DNA from: Symbiodinium natans
Lineage: Eukaryota; Sar; Dinophyceae; Suessiales; Symbiodiniaceae
NCBI GenBank assembly: GCA_905221605.1
Contig: CAJNDS010000668.1
Span: 317,555 to 381,554 of the forward strand
DNA: 64,000 nucleotides
Direction of reading: 5' to 3'
In this document: positions 43,947 to 53,539 of the stretch, in pieces
Numbering within the stretch: position 1 is the first letter of the stretch
How the letters are laid out: each line of letters opens with the position of its first letter
Position numbers and translations under genes: made by a program
The notes under the pieces: generated by a model
The model's input: the letters and a program-made list of their open reading frames with translations, nothing else
What the model was told of the DNA's origin: nothing
Database searches by the model: none

Positions 43947-46900
43947 GACATCGAGGACGCGATGCTGACGCACCAGGCGCGCTCCTGCCAACGAACGGAC
44001 GGACGTTGCAGTGCCCCAGGTTGAGGGTTTTGGGTTTAGGGTTCAGGGTCTAGGGTCTAGGGTTTAGGGTTTAGGGTTTAGGGTTTGGGGTTTAGGGTTT
44101 CGGGTTTAGGGTTCTTATGTAGCATGTACCCTTTGGGGGGTGGTAAACTAGAATCCCCTGTAACTAACCCAAGAAGTAACTACCGTACTCCTAAGTCCTA
44201 AACCCTAAACCCTGAAGACGACTCAAGCCTGACCCCTCGACCGACCTCCCCCACGCTTCAGCGCGAACCTCTGACAGCGTCCTGTGCTTCAACATGCAAA
44301 GAGAAAGACCCAAAGAGCCCTAACTAAAGAATATTCCTTAAATCAGTTTAACCCTAAACCCTAAACCCTAAACCCTAAACCCTAAACCCTAAAATCAGTT
44401 TAAGGAATATTCGTTAATTAAGCGGTTTTGGGCCCTCTGGGCATCCTAGGAGATTCCTATAAGCTAAGGGAGCCCTAGATGGGGATTAAGTAGAGGGTTT
44501 AGGGTTTAGGGTTTAGGGTTTAGGGTTTAGGGTTTAGGGTTTAGGGTTTAGGGTTACCATACTTACTACAACTACCGGTGAACCGCCAAGTAGAAACCCA
44601 AAATGTGTAGCCGAGCCCCAAATCGTTGGCCCCAAACCTTAAACCTGAAATCCAGACCCCAGGCCCTGAGCCAGAAGCCCTGCCCGTAAACCTTAAACCT
44701 CTGAACCCCAAAACCCCTACACCCTAAAACCCCTGAACCCAAAAACCCCAAAACCCTAAACTAGGATAGCTGTGCCTCTATTCCCGCTTTGCGGGAATTT
44801 AAGCTCCCTTATACAAGCTGTGAGCAAAAAAAGGTTGCCCTTTTCAATCCTAGGTTACTGGGCAACCTAGTAACATACATCCTAAACCTCATGACCCCAA
44901 CCCCAAACCCTAAACCCTAAACCCTAAACCCAGAAAAAAAAACATAACCTGAGACCGCTCCAAGGGTGCCTTGACCAGCGACCCTGAGTTCGCGGTCTCA
45001 CCGGCCTGTGCTGGACCTTGGTGGAAGTCAGGGTTTAGGGTTTAGGTTTAGGGCTTGGGGTTTAGGGTTGGGGTTCCGGTTTTTGGGTTTAGGGTTGAGG
45101 TTTAGAGTTTCGGGTTTCCGGGTTGGGGTTATTTGCTTGAACTGTCATTGTCGCCTCCATCAAGGTACATATTGCCCTGCCTACCTTCAAGTCGGAAAGT
45201 CAACCCTAAACCCTAAACCTTAAACCCTCAACCAAAGACCCTAAACCCTAGACCCTAAACCCTAAACCCTAGACCCTAGACCCTAAACCCTAAACCCTAA
45301 ACCCTAAACCCTAAACCCTAAACCCTAAACCCTACAGGGTGAAGTGCTGTGAGCTTGACATGTAGATTTGTTAGCCCCGTGGTACCCTTTTCCCTTGTTT
45401 GGCTTCAAGGTTAAAGTTTCCAATCCCACAATGGGGTACCATTATTATAATATGGCTACTGGGGTACCATTATTATAATATTGCTACTGGTCAGCTTGCA
45501 CTGAGCATTGAAGAGTTCAGCTATATATATATATATATATATATAATGTATATATAGAGAGAGAGAGAGAGTAGTGTCTCAACAGGGTGCTAGGTGGCGG
45601 GAGAGGGCTTGGAGCTGGGGACGTTGCGACGGGCGGGCCAGGCTGTGAACATCAAGCTGCAGCAGGCCATCGCCAAGCTTCTCGGTGCTTCTCTCAGCCG
45701 TTCACGAGCCTACGTGGAAGAACATCACACTAGGTGGGGAGGATATCTGCAGCTACATCGGGGGTTTCTGGCAATAGCTTGAGAAGGTATGAGATGTTAA
45801 GGTATGTTGCGGTACTTGTATGTTCCTCAAGTAGAATTGGGTTCTCGCCACCCGCTGAGTTGAACTCGTGTCGGCATGCTTTCACGTTCTCCACATTCAA
45901 GCACTCGTGACTTGGAGGTTTCAGAGGGAGTAGGGGGCTGAAAAAAGGGGTTGGAATAATTGCTAATCTCATTCCCTTATGGTCCCTTTGTATTGTACAA
46001 TAACACCCCCCAAACCCCTATTCTAATTCTTCAGGCTCCGGCATTATAAGTTAAGAAGTACCCTCCAAGTGGGGTTTAGGTATAGGTCTAGAATGGTCTA
46101 TAGAGTCCCAGCCCCGAAACCCAGAAGCCTCGTGAGCCGCAGAGGGTACTATAGCTAGGTTAGGATTCAGGGTTTGGGGTTTGGGGTTTAGGGTTTAGGG
46201 TTTGGAGTTTAGGGTTTAGGGTTTGGGGTTTGGGGTTTAGGGTTTGGGGTTTGGGGTTTGGGGTTGATCCTCTACACCCAAACCACAAGCTCCCGACATG
46301 CCTGACTGCCTGAGGTTAGGTGCTCTCGTGAAGCTCCTCCGCCGGCGACCTACGGACGAGGGTTCAGGGTTTAGGGTTTAGGGTTTAGGGTTTGGGGTTT
46401 GGGGTTTGGGGTTTGGGGTTTGGGGTTTAAGGCAAGTCCTCCTAAATTGCAGAAGTCGTTGGATTGCATGCCACTGAGGTCTGACAGGCATGCAACCAGA
46501 TGGAGACGGCACGCGAATGCACCGATCCCTCCCCGAAACCCCGTTTGGCTCAAAGCCCGAACCCCGGAACCCTAAATCCTTACAAGCCTCTAACCCTAAA
46601 CCCTAAACCCTAAACCCTAAGCCCTTCCAAACACTAAACCGGAAACCTTAAGTCCGACAAAGCGCAGTTTTCACTTCTTTGAAGAGCGCGGCTTGCGCGC
46701 CGGTGCAAAGCATTCGGCGCAAGCCCCACTTACAAGCGGCTAGGTTTAGGGTTTAGGGTTTAGGGTTTAGGGTTTGTGGTTTACAGTGGTTTGCTGGGAT
46801 ATTGTTTTGGGTTTAAGAGCATCCAAAATTTTGAAAATTTCTTCAGAAGGTGTAAAAGGCCCGCGTGGTTTAGGGTTTGGGGTTTAGGGTCTAGGCGGCC

Positions 46901-47531
46901 TTGGGGTCTATAGGGGTTCGGTGTCTCGGTTAGGTATGGTACGGTTAGCATAAGCATACACTCAAAACCCTAAACCGCGAGCCATGAACCCCTAGACCCT
47001 GATAGCACGGTGGCCACCAAAACCCTAAGCCCTAAAGTGTTGAGGTGCGCGGCTGCCTTGATGAGTTGTTTTAGGGTTTAGGGTTTAGAGCTCAGGATCT
47101 AGGGGTATCTCCGACCACCAGCCGCTTCAATCCCAGTAGGCAATGACATGCGGGGGTCACCCTCCCGCACGCACGCCATTTTCCTCCCGTTTTGCCTGCA
47201 TGCGATTTGGCGTCCCGCCAAAGTTTTATCGCGCGCGGGCCAAAGAGACACGGTGGCTGCTTCTGAGCTTACCTTGTTTTGCGTGTTTTGCTGTTCCCTT
47301 ATGGAGGTCTTAGGGAGCAGAATGCCTTTGAGGTGTAGCAAGTTTTTTTAGAAACTCAAGGAAGAGCGAGGTGTCTAATACGGAGGAAGAGACATTTGAG
47401 GATTCTCGGGAACAACTTAGCCTCTGTAGACCCCTGCCTATCACGAAACCAAAGCCCTCTCTCCATCCCTGAAATGCTCCTACGATGCCAGCATCTCGCA
47501 CAGCGTAGTCCCCGCTCCTGCACTGAGCTGG
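43947..47531 (+). CDS. Unidentified gene, ten linked exons
   Basis: Exons 43947-44019 (DIEDAMLTHQARSCQR), 44262-44295, 44979-45032 (DPEFAVSPACAGP), 45165-45198 (YILPCLPSSRK), 45594-45684 (ELGTLRRAGQAVNIKLQQ), 46290-46361 (GALVKLLRRRPTDE), 46668-46743 (TSLKSAACAPVQSIRRK), 47045-47064, 47137-~47351 and ~47352-47531 (donor GTAAGG). Eight junctions keep phase; the last is unresolved. The model needs a GC donor at 44296; otherwise the 44262 exon runs to TAA 44321-44323. 5' splice sites in the repeat (GTTTAGGG) occur at 45033 and 46744. No family is recognised. Confidence 0.55.
44325..44416. repeat. Telomere-like array flanked by perfect inverted repeats
   Basis: GAATATTCCTTAAATCAGTT plus TAA, then six CCCTAAA units, then ATCAGTTTAAGGAATATTC. 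The loop of the palindrome is the array itself, and the left arm CAGTTTAACCCTAAA merges into the repeat. Confidence 0.85.
45510..45575 (+). repeat. AT and GA microsatellites
   Basis: (AT)n at 45522-45545 and (GA)n at 45556-45571, within the intron ending at 45593. Confidence 0.85.
46140..46435 (+). repeat. TTTGGGG / TTTAGGG mixed arrays
   Basis: Units of TTTGGGG form pure blocks (46164-46265 and 46391-46430) mixed with TTTAGGG. The exon at 46290-46361 lies between the two blocks. Confidence 0.8.
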
Positions 47532-47622
47532 GTAAGGCTTGTTATATAGCCGTTTTTCGAGTTCACGGCGTAGGGATTTATAGGGTTAGCCGCCAGGGTC
47601 TACACACTCAAAACGGTGCAAG

Positions 47623-47698
47623 CTCACGACTGCCCCTATGACACTCCAGCAACACGCCGCGAAGGAAGGACAAAAGGCCGAGGTGTCCCTGGATCAGG
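47623..47698 (+). CDS. Exon island, unidentified
   Basis: Acceptor GTGCAAG, donor GTTTAGGG. It is open in the frame expected from 47531 (HDCPYDTPATRREGR); another frame reads QQHAAKEGQKAEVSLD. It is probably a continuation of the 43947 gene. Confidence 0.45.
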
Positions 47699-48060
47699 GT
47701 TTAGGGTTCAGGGTTCAGGATTCAGGGTTTAGGGTTTAGGGTACCAGTGAGGGCGTTTTTAGGGTTGAGTGGTGTAGGGTTTAGCGGTCTCGGGTTTAGT
47801 GGTTCAGAGTTTAGGGTTGAGAGTATAACAGTACTTGGGGGGAAAGCCGGGGTATTTCTGGCCGTATTAACCTTGTTACCTGAGTTTCACAACACACCCC
47901 AGGGCTTAGCCCCAAACCCATAAACGAACATGCACCTTTGCATTCGGTCGGGGCTTCTACAAATGAAGTTACCATAGTCTTCGAACACATATGAACAGCT
48001 GAAGGGTAACTGAGCTTATGCTCCTGAACCCTGTGAGCCTTTGCAGCTCTTGTAGCCTCT

Positions 48061-48207
48061 ACTTGGAGGTTCATGGTACTTACTAACCAATTATAACTGT
48101 ACTTATAACCCCACTTATACTACCCCTAAAGGGCCTTATAGGGGTTATCCCTATTATAAGTAGGACAGTTATAAGTGGTTAGTAAGTACCATGAACCTTC
48201 AAGTAGC
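48061..48207. repeat. Family-1 palindrome, nearly perfect 147 bp
   Basis: ACTTGGAGGTTCATGGTACT plus TACTAACCA at the left is matched by TGGTTAGTAAGTACCATGAA plus CCTTCAAGT at the right. It is the longest intact copy of this family in the window. Confidence 0.85.
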
Positions 48208-48478
48208 AGTAGCCCTATTTACCGTCTAGTTCTTGGTCCAAAGCTTGACAGTTCCGCGCTCCCAGGCTTCAGGCGAACCAATTTCCCCAATTCCCCATTA
48301 AGAAACCCCTAAACCCCAAAAGCCTAAACCCACCCACCCTACACTCCCAAAAGAACCGCTAAGAACCCCTAAACCCTGCACCCCCTAAACCCCCTATAAC
48401 CCCCTTACCCTAAACCCTAAATCCTACACTCAACCCCCTCAACCCTAAAAACTCCGAATGCGGCTCGCGGTGTGCCAG

Positions 48479-49076
48479 CCGTCTCCCTTGCTCCTACGAG
48501 GTTTAGGGCTTTAGGGTGTGAATTCGGCTTTTAGGGTTCAGGGGTTTAGGGTTTTAGGGTTTAGGTTTAAGGTTTTAGGGTTTAAAGGGTTTAGGGTTTT
48601 AGGGTTTAGGTTTACGGCTTTAGGGTTATGGGCTTAGGGTTTTGGGGTTCTGTGCTAACCCTAAAACCTGAACACTGAACCAGTCACTACTCCGCTCCAG
48701 TGTGTTTTAGCTGCAAGGAAACCCTGAACCCTAAACCCTAAACCCGGAACTCACCTTGGGTCAAAACTTCCTGATGAAGGGATTAAGACTCGTAGCCCTA
48801 AGGTTTTGCCCCTACAGGTTCCCCTTAATACCCCTAGTATGGGCCTTATACTACGTACCTGAAGGATTGTTGAAAAGGGTCCCCACAGCCCAAGGGTACA
48901 ACCTGACCTGAGTTGAAGGAAGGAGAGGGCTTCGGGTTTAGGGCTTCGGAAACTTTACCTAAATCTTGCCTGGCTATGCAAGGGTACTGAAACTGCAACA
49001 GCATGCTTTGTAGTTACGGTCCATACCCTGACATAGCGTCCCAGACGCGGGCCCCTGCTGCTGGGGCAGCTCAGGG
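48479..49076 (+). CDS. Two exon islands (48479-48500, 49045-49076), unidentified
   Basis: The first reads VSLAPTR in the 2-nt phase and ends at GTTTAGGG. The second reads RGPLLLGQLR in the matching phase. They are short, so support is limited to splice context and phase. The sequence between holds degenerate CCCTAAA and AGGGTTT runs. Confidence 0.35.
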
Positions 49077-49262
49077 GTTTATGGTTTAGGCGTTCAGGTG
49101 TTTAGGGAATGAAGGTGCCAGGTAAGCCCTGTATTATTTTCCTTTATTGGGTTCAAGAGGATCATAATCAGGAGCTCTTGTTCCCATAGTTTTTTAAGGG
49201 CTATCCTAGGGTTCCGAGGGTTTCGGGGTGTGGGGGCGTGGGCTGGAAGGTACCGAGCTCAG

Positions 49263-49315
49263 GGCAGTCGCGCAGCAGGCCGGCAAGCGCGTTGCATGTA
49301 CGGAGTTCTTGGGGT
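49263..49315 (+). CDS. Exon island, unidentified
   Basis: Follows CGAGCTCAG. All three frames are open; the most protein-like reads AVAQQAGKRVACTEFL. Phase could not be fixed against neighbours. Confidence 0.35.
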
Positions 49316-49817
49316 TTTTTTGTTTGGGTTCAGAAGGTCCTCCAGGGCTTAGGGCTTGGAAGTTAGGGTCCTACAAGGGCTTAGGGTTTAAGAACTTAAG
49401 GTTTTCTTAAAGGGCTTCCTAAACCCCCAAAAGTATGTAGAAGAATGTCAATTGCTTAGGGGTTTGGGGCTTTTTGTTTTTTGTACATACTTTGGGGGTC
49501 CAGGTTAGGGTTTAAGGGTCCTGAAGGCCCGAAGGGCTTATGGTTGGGGTATTTCATTCTTGTTTTGGCAATTCTTGGCTGCAGTGGCTTCCTGAATTGG
49601 CTTGATTAATGTCTTGGCCCTTTTGGTGCTATGGTATATAGGTGAGACTATCGTGCGCGTCCTCTACACTGAGTGCCTTCGAACACCTCTCAACCTTGCA
49701 ACAATGACAAGCGCTAAGCCACGAAAGCCTAAGCCCTCCAAATCCCCCTCAAACCCCAAAGCTTCAAGTTAACCCCACCCTATACCCTATAATTAGCCTA
49801 CAAACCCTAAGCTTCAC

Positions 49818-49850
49818 CCCCCCCCCCCCCCCCCCCCCCCCACCCCCCCG
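49818..49850 (+). repeat. Poly-C run
   Basis: A C run of ~30 nt. The surrounding 49316-50080 has no supported exon and holds degenerate telomere-like sequence. Confidence 0.8.
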
Positions 49851-50081
49851 AACCCCGAAACCCTTTCATTCAACAGCCTTGTGGACTAGGTTGGCCTTTG
49901 GGATCTATTATATTTTCCGCATTTGGGCCTATAAGGGAACCTATGTAAACATATTTTTCAAAGGGTTTTAAGGCCAACCCCCGTAACTAAATTTTGAGAA
50001 CCCTAAACCCTAAACTCTGAACCCTAAAACCCTGAAACCCGAGGCGCTGCGCCCGAAACTCGGCAGTCCCAAAACTTGCTG

Positions 50082-50246
50082 TTGGTTAGTAGGGAATGAG
50101 GGAATGAGGTACCCTATATAATCCCTGAAAGGGTATATGATATATATATATATATATAGAGGGGGATATAGGGTATCTCATTCCCTGATTCCCTACCCCC
50201 TAAACTCTAAACCCTAAACCCTAAACCCTGATTCCCTACTAACCAA
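50082..50246. repeat. Family-4 palindrome with secondary telomere-like insert
   Basis: TTGGTTAGTAGGGAATGAGG faces ATTCCCTACTAACCAA, with an AT/AG-rich centre. On the right the terminal ATTCCCTA segment is duplicated, with CCCTAAACTCTAAACCC units between the two copies, as if an array had been inserted into the arm. Confidence 0.85.
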
Positions 50247-50260
50247 GAGTAAGAAAACAG

Positions 50261-50342
50261 GCGCAGCAGAAGTTTGACGACGCCCTGGCGGCGTGGGTGC
50301 CTCCCTCATGCAGCCTGAGTCTCTTGACAAGTCTTGCGCGAG
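50261..50342 (+). CDS. Exon island, unidentified
   Basis: Acceptor AAAACAG then G. Reads AQQKFDDALAAWVPPS and stays open past the likely donor (GTGGGT at 50293 or a GC at 50342). It lies between a palindrome and a CCCTAAA array. Confidence 0.5.
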
Positions 50343-50513
50343 CCTGGGGGCTTTTGGGAGTTTGGGGCTTGCCCTGAACCCTAAACTCTAAACCCTAAAC
50401 CCTAAACCCTAAACCCTAAACCCTAAACCCTAAACCCTAAACCCTAAACCCTAAACCCTAAACCCTAAACCCTAAACCCTAAACCCTAACAGCGTTGGGC
50501 TTTTATCGGGCAG

Positions 50514-50583
50514 TCGCGAAGTCGCGCCGAGGAGCAGGCAGCGGCCACAGCCAACCACACCGCCAAGCGGAGCCTGGTCCCTG
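50514..50583 (+). CDS. Exon island, unidentified
   Basis: Acceptor ATCGGGCAG, donor GTTTCG. Reads SRSRAEEQAAATANHTAK. It follows a 14-unit CCCTAAA array (50391-50489) and precedes degenerate TTTAGGG. Confidence 0.5.
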
Positions 50584-51072
50584 GTTTCGCTGCCTCTTAG
50601 GGTGTAGGGTGGAGGGTTTAGGGTTTAGGGTTTAGGGCTAGGGTTTAGTGTTCAGGGGCTTTGGGGCTTTGAGGGCTGTAGGGAGTTAGTTTCGGCTGTT
50701 TGGGTTTGCGGGCTTCAGGGTTTCAAGATTCCAGGGCTTTGGGGTGTTAGGGTTTTTTGGGTCTTGGGTCCCTGGTTGTGCAGGGTTTAGGAAAAGGAAG
50801 CTCCTAGGATCCCAATGATGATTCGGCTTAGGGGCTTGGGTGCTTAAGCCTCACCCTGAGAGTCTCGGCGGATGTCAGCTTTCTTCCGGCATCGTGAAAG
50901 AGATTTTAAGGGTTTGAGAATCCAGACCTGAACCCAGACCCTAAACCCTAGACCCGGTAGCCTCACCCTAAAATACCACCAAGGCTAGGGTTTTTGTGCG
51001 CCCTCTTTGCTTGAAGTGAACGCAGTGGCCTTTTTGAGGACTCGCAGGAACTTGGGTGGACGCAAGAATTTC

Positions 51073-51191
51073 TACTTCGAGGTTCATGGGTAGTGACAAG
51101 TAGGGTTGTAAGTACAGTACCCTAACTAGGGTTTCAAGTATAGTCACCATACTTATCACCCTACTTATAGCTGCCCATGAACCTCCAAGTA
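51073..51191. repeat. Family-1 palindrome
   Basis: CTTCGAGGTTCATGGGTAGT faces AGCTGCCCATGAACCTCCAAG-type sequence, with inner arms TAGGGTTGTAAGTA and TACTTATCACCCTA. Confidence 0.85.
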
Positions 51192-51549
51192 AGACACGTG
51201 TTACGCGAATAAGCGTGTCAACCATTTCAACATAGTTCTCAAGTAGAAGCACCACCCTACCCCCCTCCCTAACGCGAAGCTTGCCAGCCACAATCTTTAA
51301 TAAGAACTACATTAGGAACCCCACGCCCCCAAAGAAATATGGCTCCTGTGACCATGTGGCCCTCATCTTCGGGCGGGGGTCACCGGACAGTTCCCAAAAC
51401 ACCAAAACCCCAAACTCTAAAACCCTACACCCCAACACCCTAAACCCCACACTCTACACCCCAAACATCCCCAAACTCTCAACTTATTATCGTCACCTTC
51501 GGCCGTAGGTGAAAAACTCAGCTCAGAATTGACTTCGAAGATTACCAAG

Positions 51550-51923
51550 CGAGTGGGCCGGTGGCCTTAGCCGACGAGAGAGTGTTGAGGGTTTATAGGG
51601 TTTAGGGTTTAGGGTTTAGGGTTTAGGGTTTAGGGTAAGTTTAGGGTTTAGGGTTTATAGGGTTTAGGGTAAGTTTGCGCTTTCAGGGTTCAGAGGGCTT
51701 AGGGTTTGTAGGGTAAGTTTTTCGGTTTAGAGAGTTGATGTGGAGCAGGGTCGAAGGTGGCCTGGGTTCAGTAGGGTTTTGAGGGTTTGAGTTTATGGCT
51801 CCCTGGGTTTCGGGTAGCTTTCTCGGAGGGTTCGGTTTCTGGCGGCGTCGCGAATCTTTTGGCGAGGGGCTGGGTGTTCAGAGTCATGTGGCCGGGGAAA
51901 GGCCGCGGCTGCTCAAGGCCTAA
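51550..51923 (+). CDS. Two exon islands (51550-51590, 51882-51923), unidentified
   Basis: The first reads SGPVALADERVL and ends at GTTTATAGGG. The second follows GTTCAG, reads SHVAGERPRLLKA and meets TAA at 51921-51923, so it may be a terminal exon. Confidence 0.45.
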
Positions 51924-52084
51924 ACCCTAAACCCTTGTAAACCCTAAACCCTAAACCCAAAACCCTAAACCCTAAACCCTTCTTGCATTTTGAGCCCTCC
52001 TACCTCCAGCAAACTGTGGGAACTTCGTGTCCATCCTCCCGGGTTGTATTTGGGCCCGCCTTGGGGTCCATGGTGTGGGCAGCG

Positions 52085-52232
52085 TTTTGGGGACCAAATG
52101 AACCTTAAAAGTGGGGTCATTATGCCCTATACTACTATAATTCCTATTAAGGTATATGAACCATAAACCCTGGGGTCGTTATACCCTATATACTAAAATA
52201 ATTCCTATTAAGGTACATGAACCATAAACCCT
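52085..52232 (+). repeat. Tandem duplication, ~63-bp unit
   Basis: GGGGTCATTATGCCCTATAC and onward to AAGGTATATGAACCATAAAC is followed by a second copy starting GGGGTCGTTATACCCTATA. It lies in a spacer. Confidence 0.85.
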
Positions 52233-52508
52233 TTTAGGGTTCATCTCGGCCCAAGGCAGTGAGAGGACCGCTACCAAAGAGGGTTCGCCCATCTGATCGT
52301 TGAAAAACCCTTGCGGAATCCAGTGGACCCCTTGCGCCACACAGCACCCTGTTCACAGAAAGATGCGTAGCAGCAAACCAGACGCAAGTCGCACCCTACA
52401 GCTCCAAAGCTTCCAAATAAACCCTAGGCCCCGAAACCCTCTAAGCCCTACACCCCAACCTTCAAAGCCAAAACCCTTCAACCCCCCTTCCTCCCAAACC
52501 CCTGAAAG

Positions 52509-53251
52509 GCTTCCTTGACGCCTCGCTGACGCCGCTCCGCTCGGCAGACTCCGCGGCGGCGTCGGCAGAGACCGAGACGCGGAGTGCGGAGGAGGCCAAT
52601 GGGCTTGGCACCGTGGTAGGGTCGAGGGCCTGAGTTTTGGGTCGGTTTGGGGTCTAGGGTTCAGGCTTTAGGTCTTCGTGTTTAGGGTTTAGGGTTTCAG
52701 GCGAGTGTATAACTTAGTGCCTTGGTTCATCGCGGTCCTAAATAGTCAAGAGCGATTTCAGTGGCTTTGGGACGCATTTTGCTTCAATCGCTATCCCGCC
52801 CGAAAGCCCTTAATGTAGGGTTTAACCCCAGAGAAGTCTGGCAGAGAGTGCGTAAAACTTATCAGAACCCATTCAAAGCCTATAATCCTACAGGATCGAG
52901 ACGTGTGGCTCAGTTCCAGGTAGCAATTTCTAAGGGATTTCTCCAAACCCCAAACCTAAGCCGAACATACTCTAATCACAATTCGCACATCTAGACGGCA
53001 AGAACTTTGCAGTCAAGCCGAGCGGCACGATTTGACGCACTACGGCTTGAACTATCGTAGGATTCCTTTTGAGGGGGTTCAAGCTTTTGGGATTTGGGCC
53101 TTTAGACACTTCATGGCTTTAGAGCTTCAGGGTCTTGGGTTTAGGGTCTAGGATTCAGGTCTTTTGGCTGCAGGTGTTGGGTTTCAAGTTCGAGCCACTT
53201 GCGCCCGCTTCCGCTTTGCGGCTCAGTCGTCGGGCCTGTTTACGAGCCTAG
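52509..53251 (+). CDS. 3' end of an unidentified gene, two linked exons
   Basis: Exon 52509-52615 reads GFLDASLTPLRSADSAAA and TETRSAEEANGLGTV, with donor GTAGGG. Exon 53174-53251 follows GCTGCAG, reads VLGFKFEPLAPASALRLS and ends at TAG 53249-53251. The junction keeps phase. The next gene starts ~290 bp downstream on the same strand. Confidence 0.6.
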
Positions 53252-53539
53252 GCCATTTTCGCGGTTCTTTCCGGGCTGCGGCTAGACCTACCCAAACCCT
53301 GCATCTCTCATCTCGAAAACCTCGCAGCCGGAAACATGCCCGCCTTAAGCCCTAAACTCTGTAAACCCCTAGCCTAGAAAACTCAAACCCGAGTCGCCAG
53401 ACCCTAAACCCTAAACCCTAAACCCTAAACCCTAAACCCTAAACCCTAAACCCTAAACCCTAAACCCTAAACCCTAAGCCCCGCCTGTGAAAGGACAAGG
53501 TTTGGGGTCTTGGCGGCTCTTAAGTGTTAAGCCCTGAGC
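53252..53539 (+). other. Short intergenic spacer with CCCTAAA array
   Basis: Holds ~11 CCCTAAA units (53401-53477) between a stop (53251) and the next ATG (53540). The array immediately before the first exon shows that arrays are not limited to cis-spliced introns. Confidence 0.6.
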
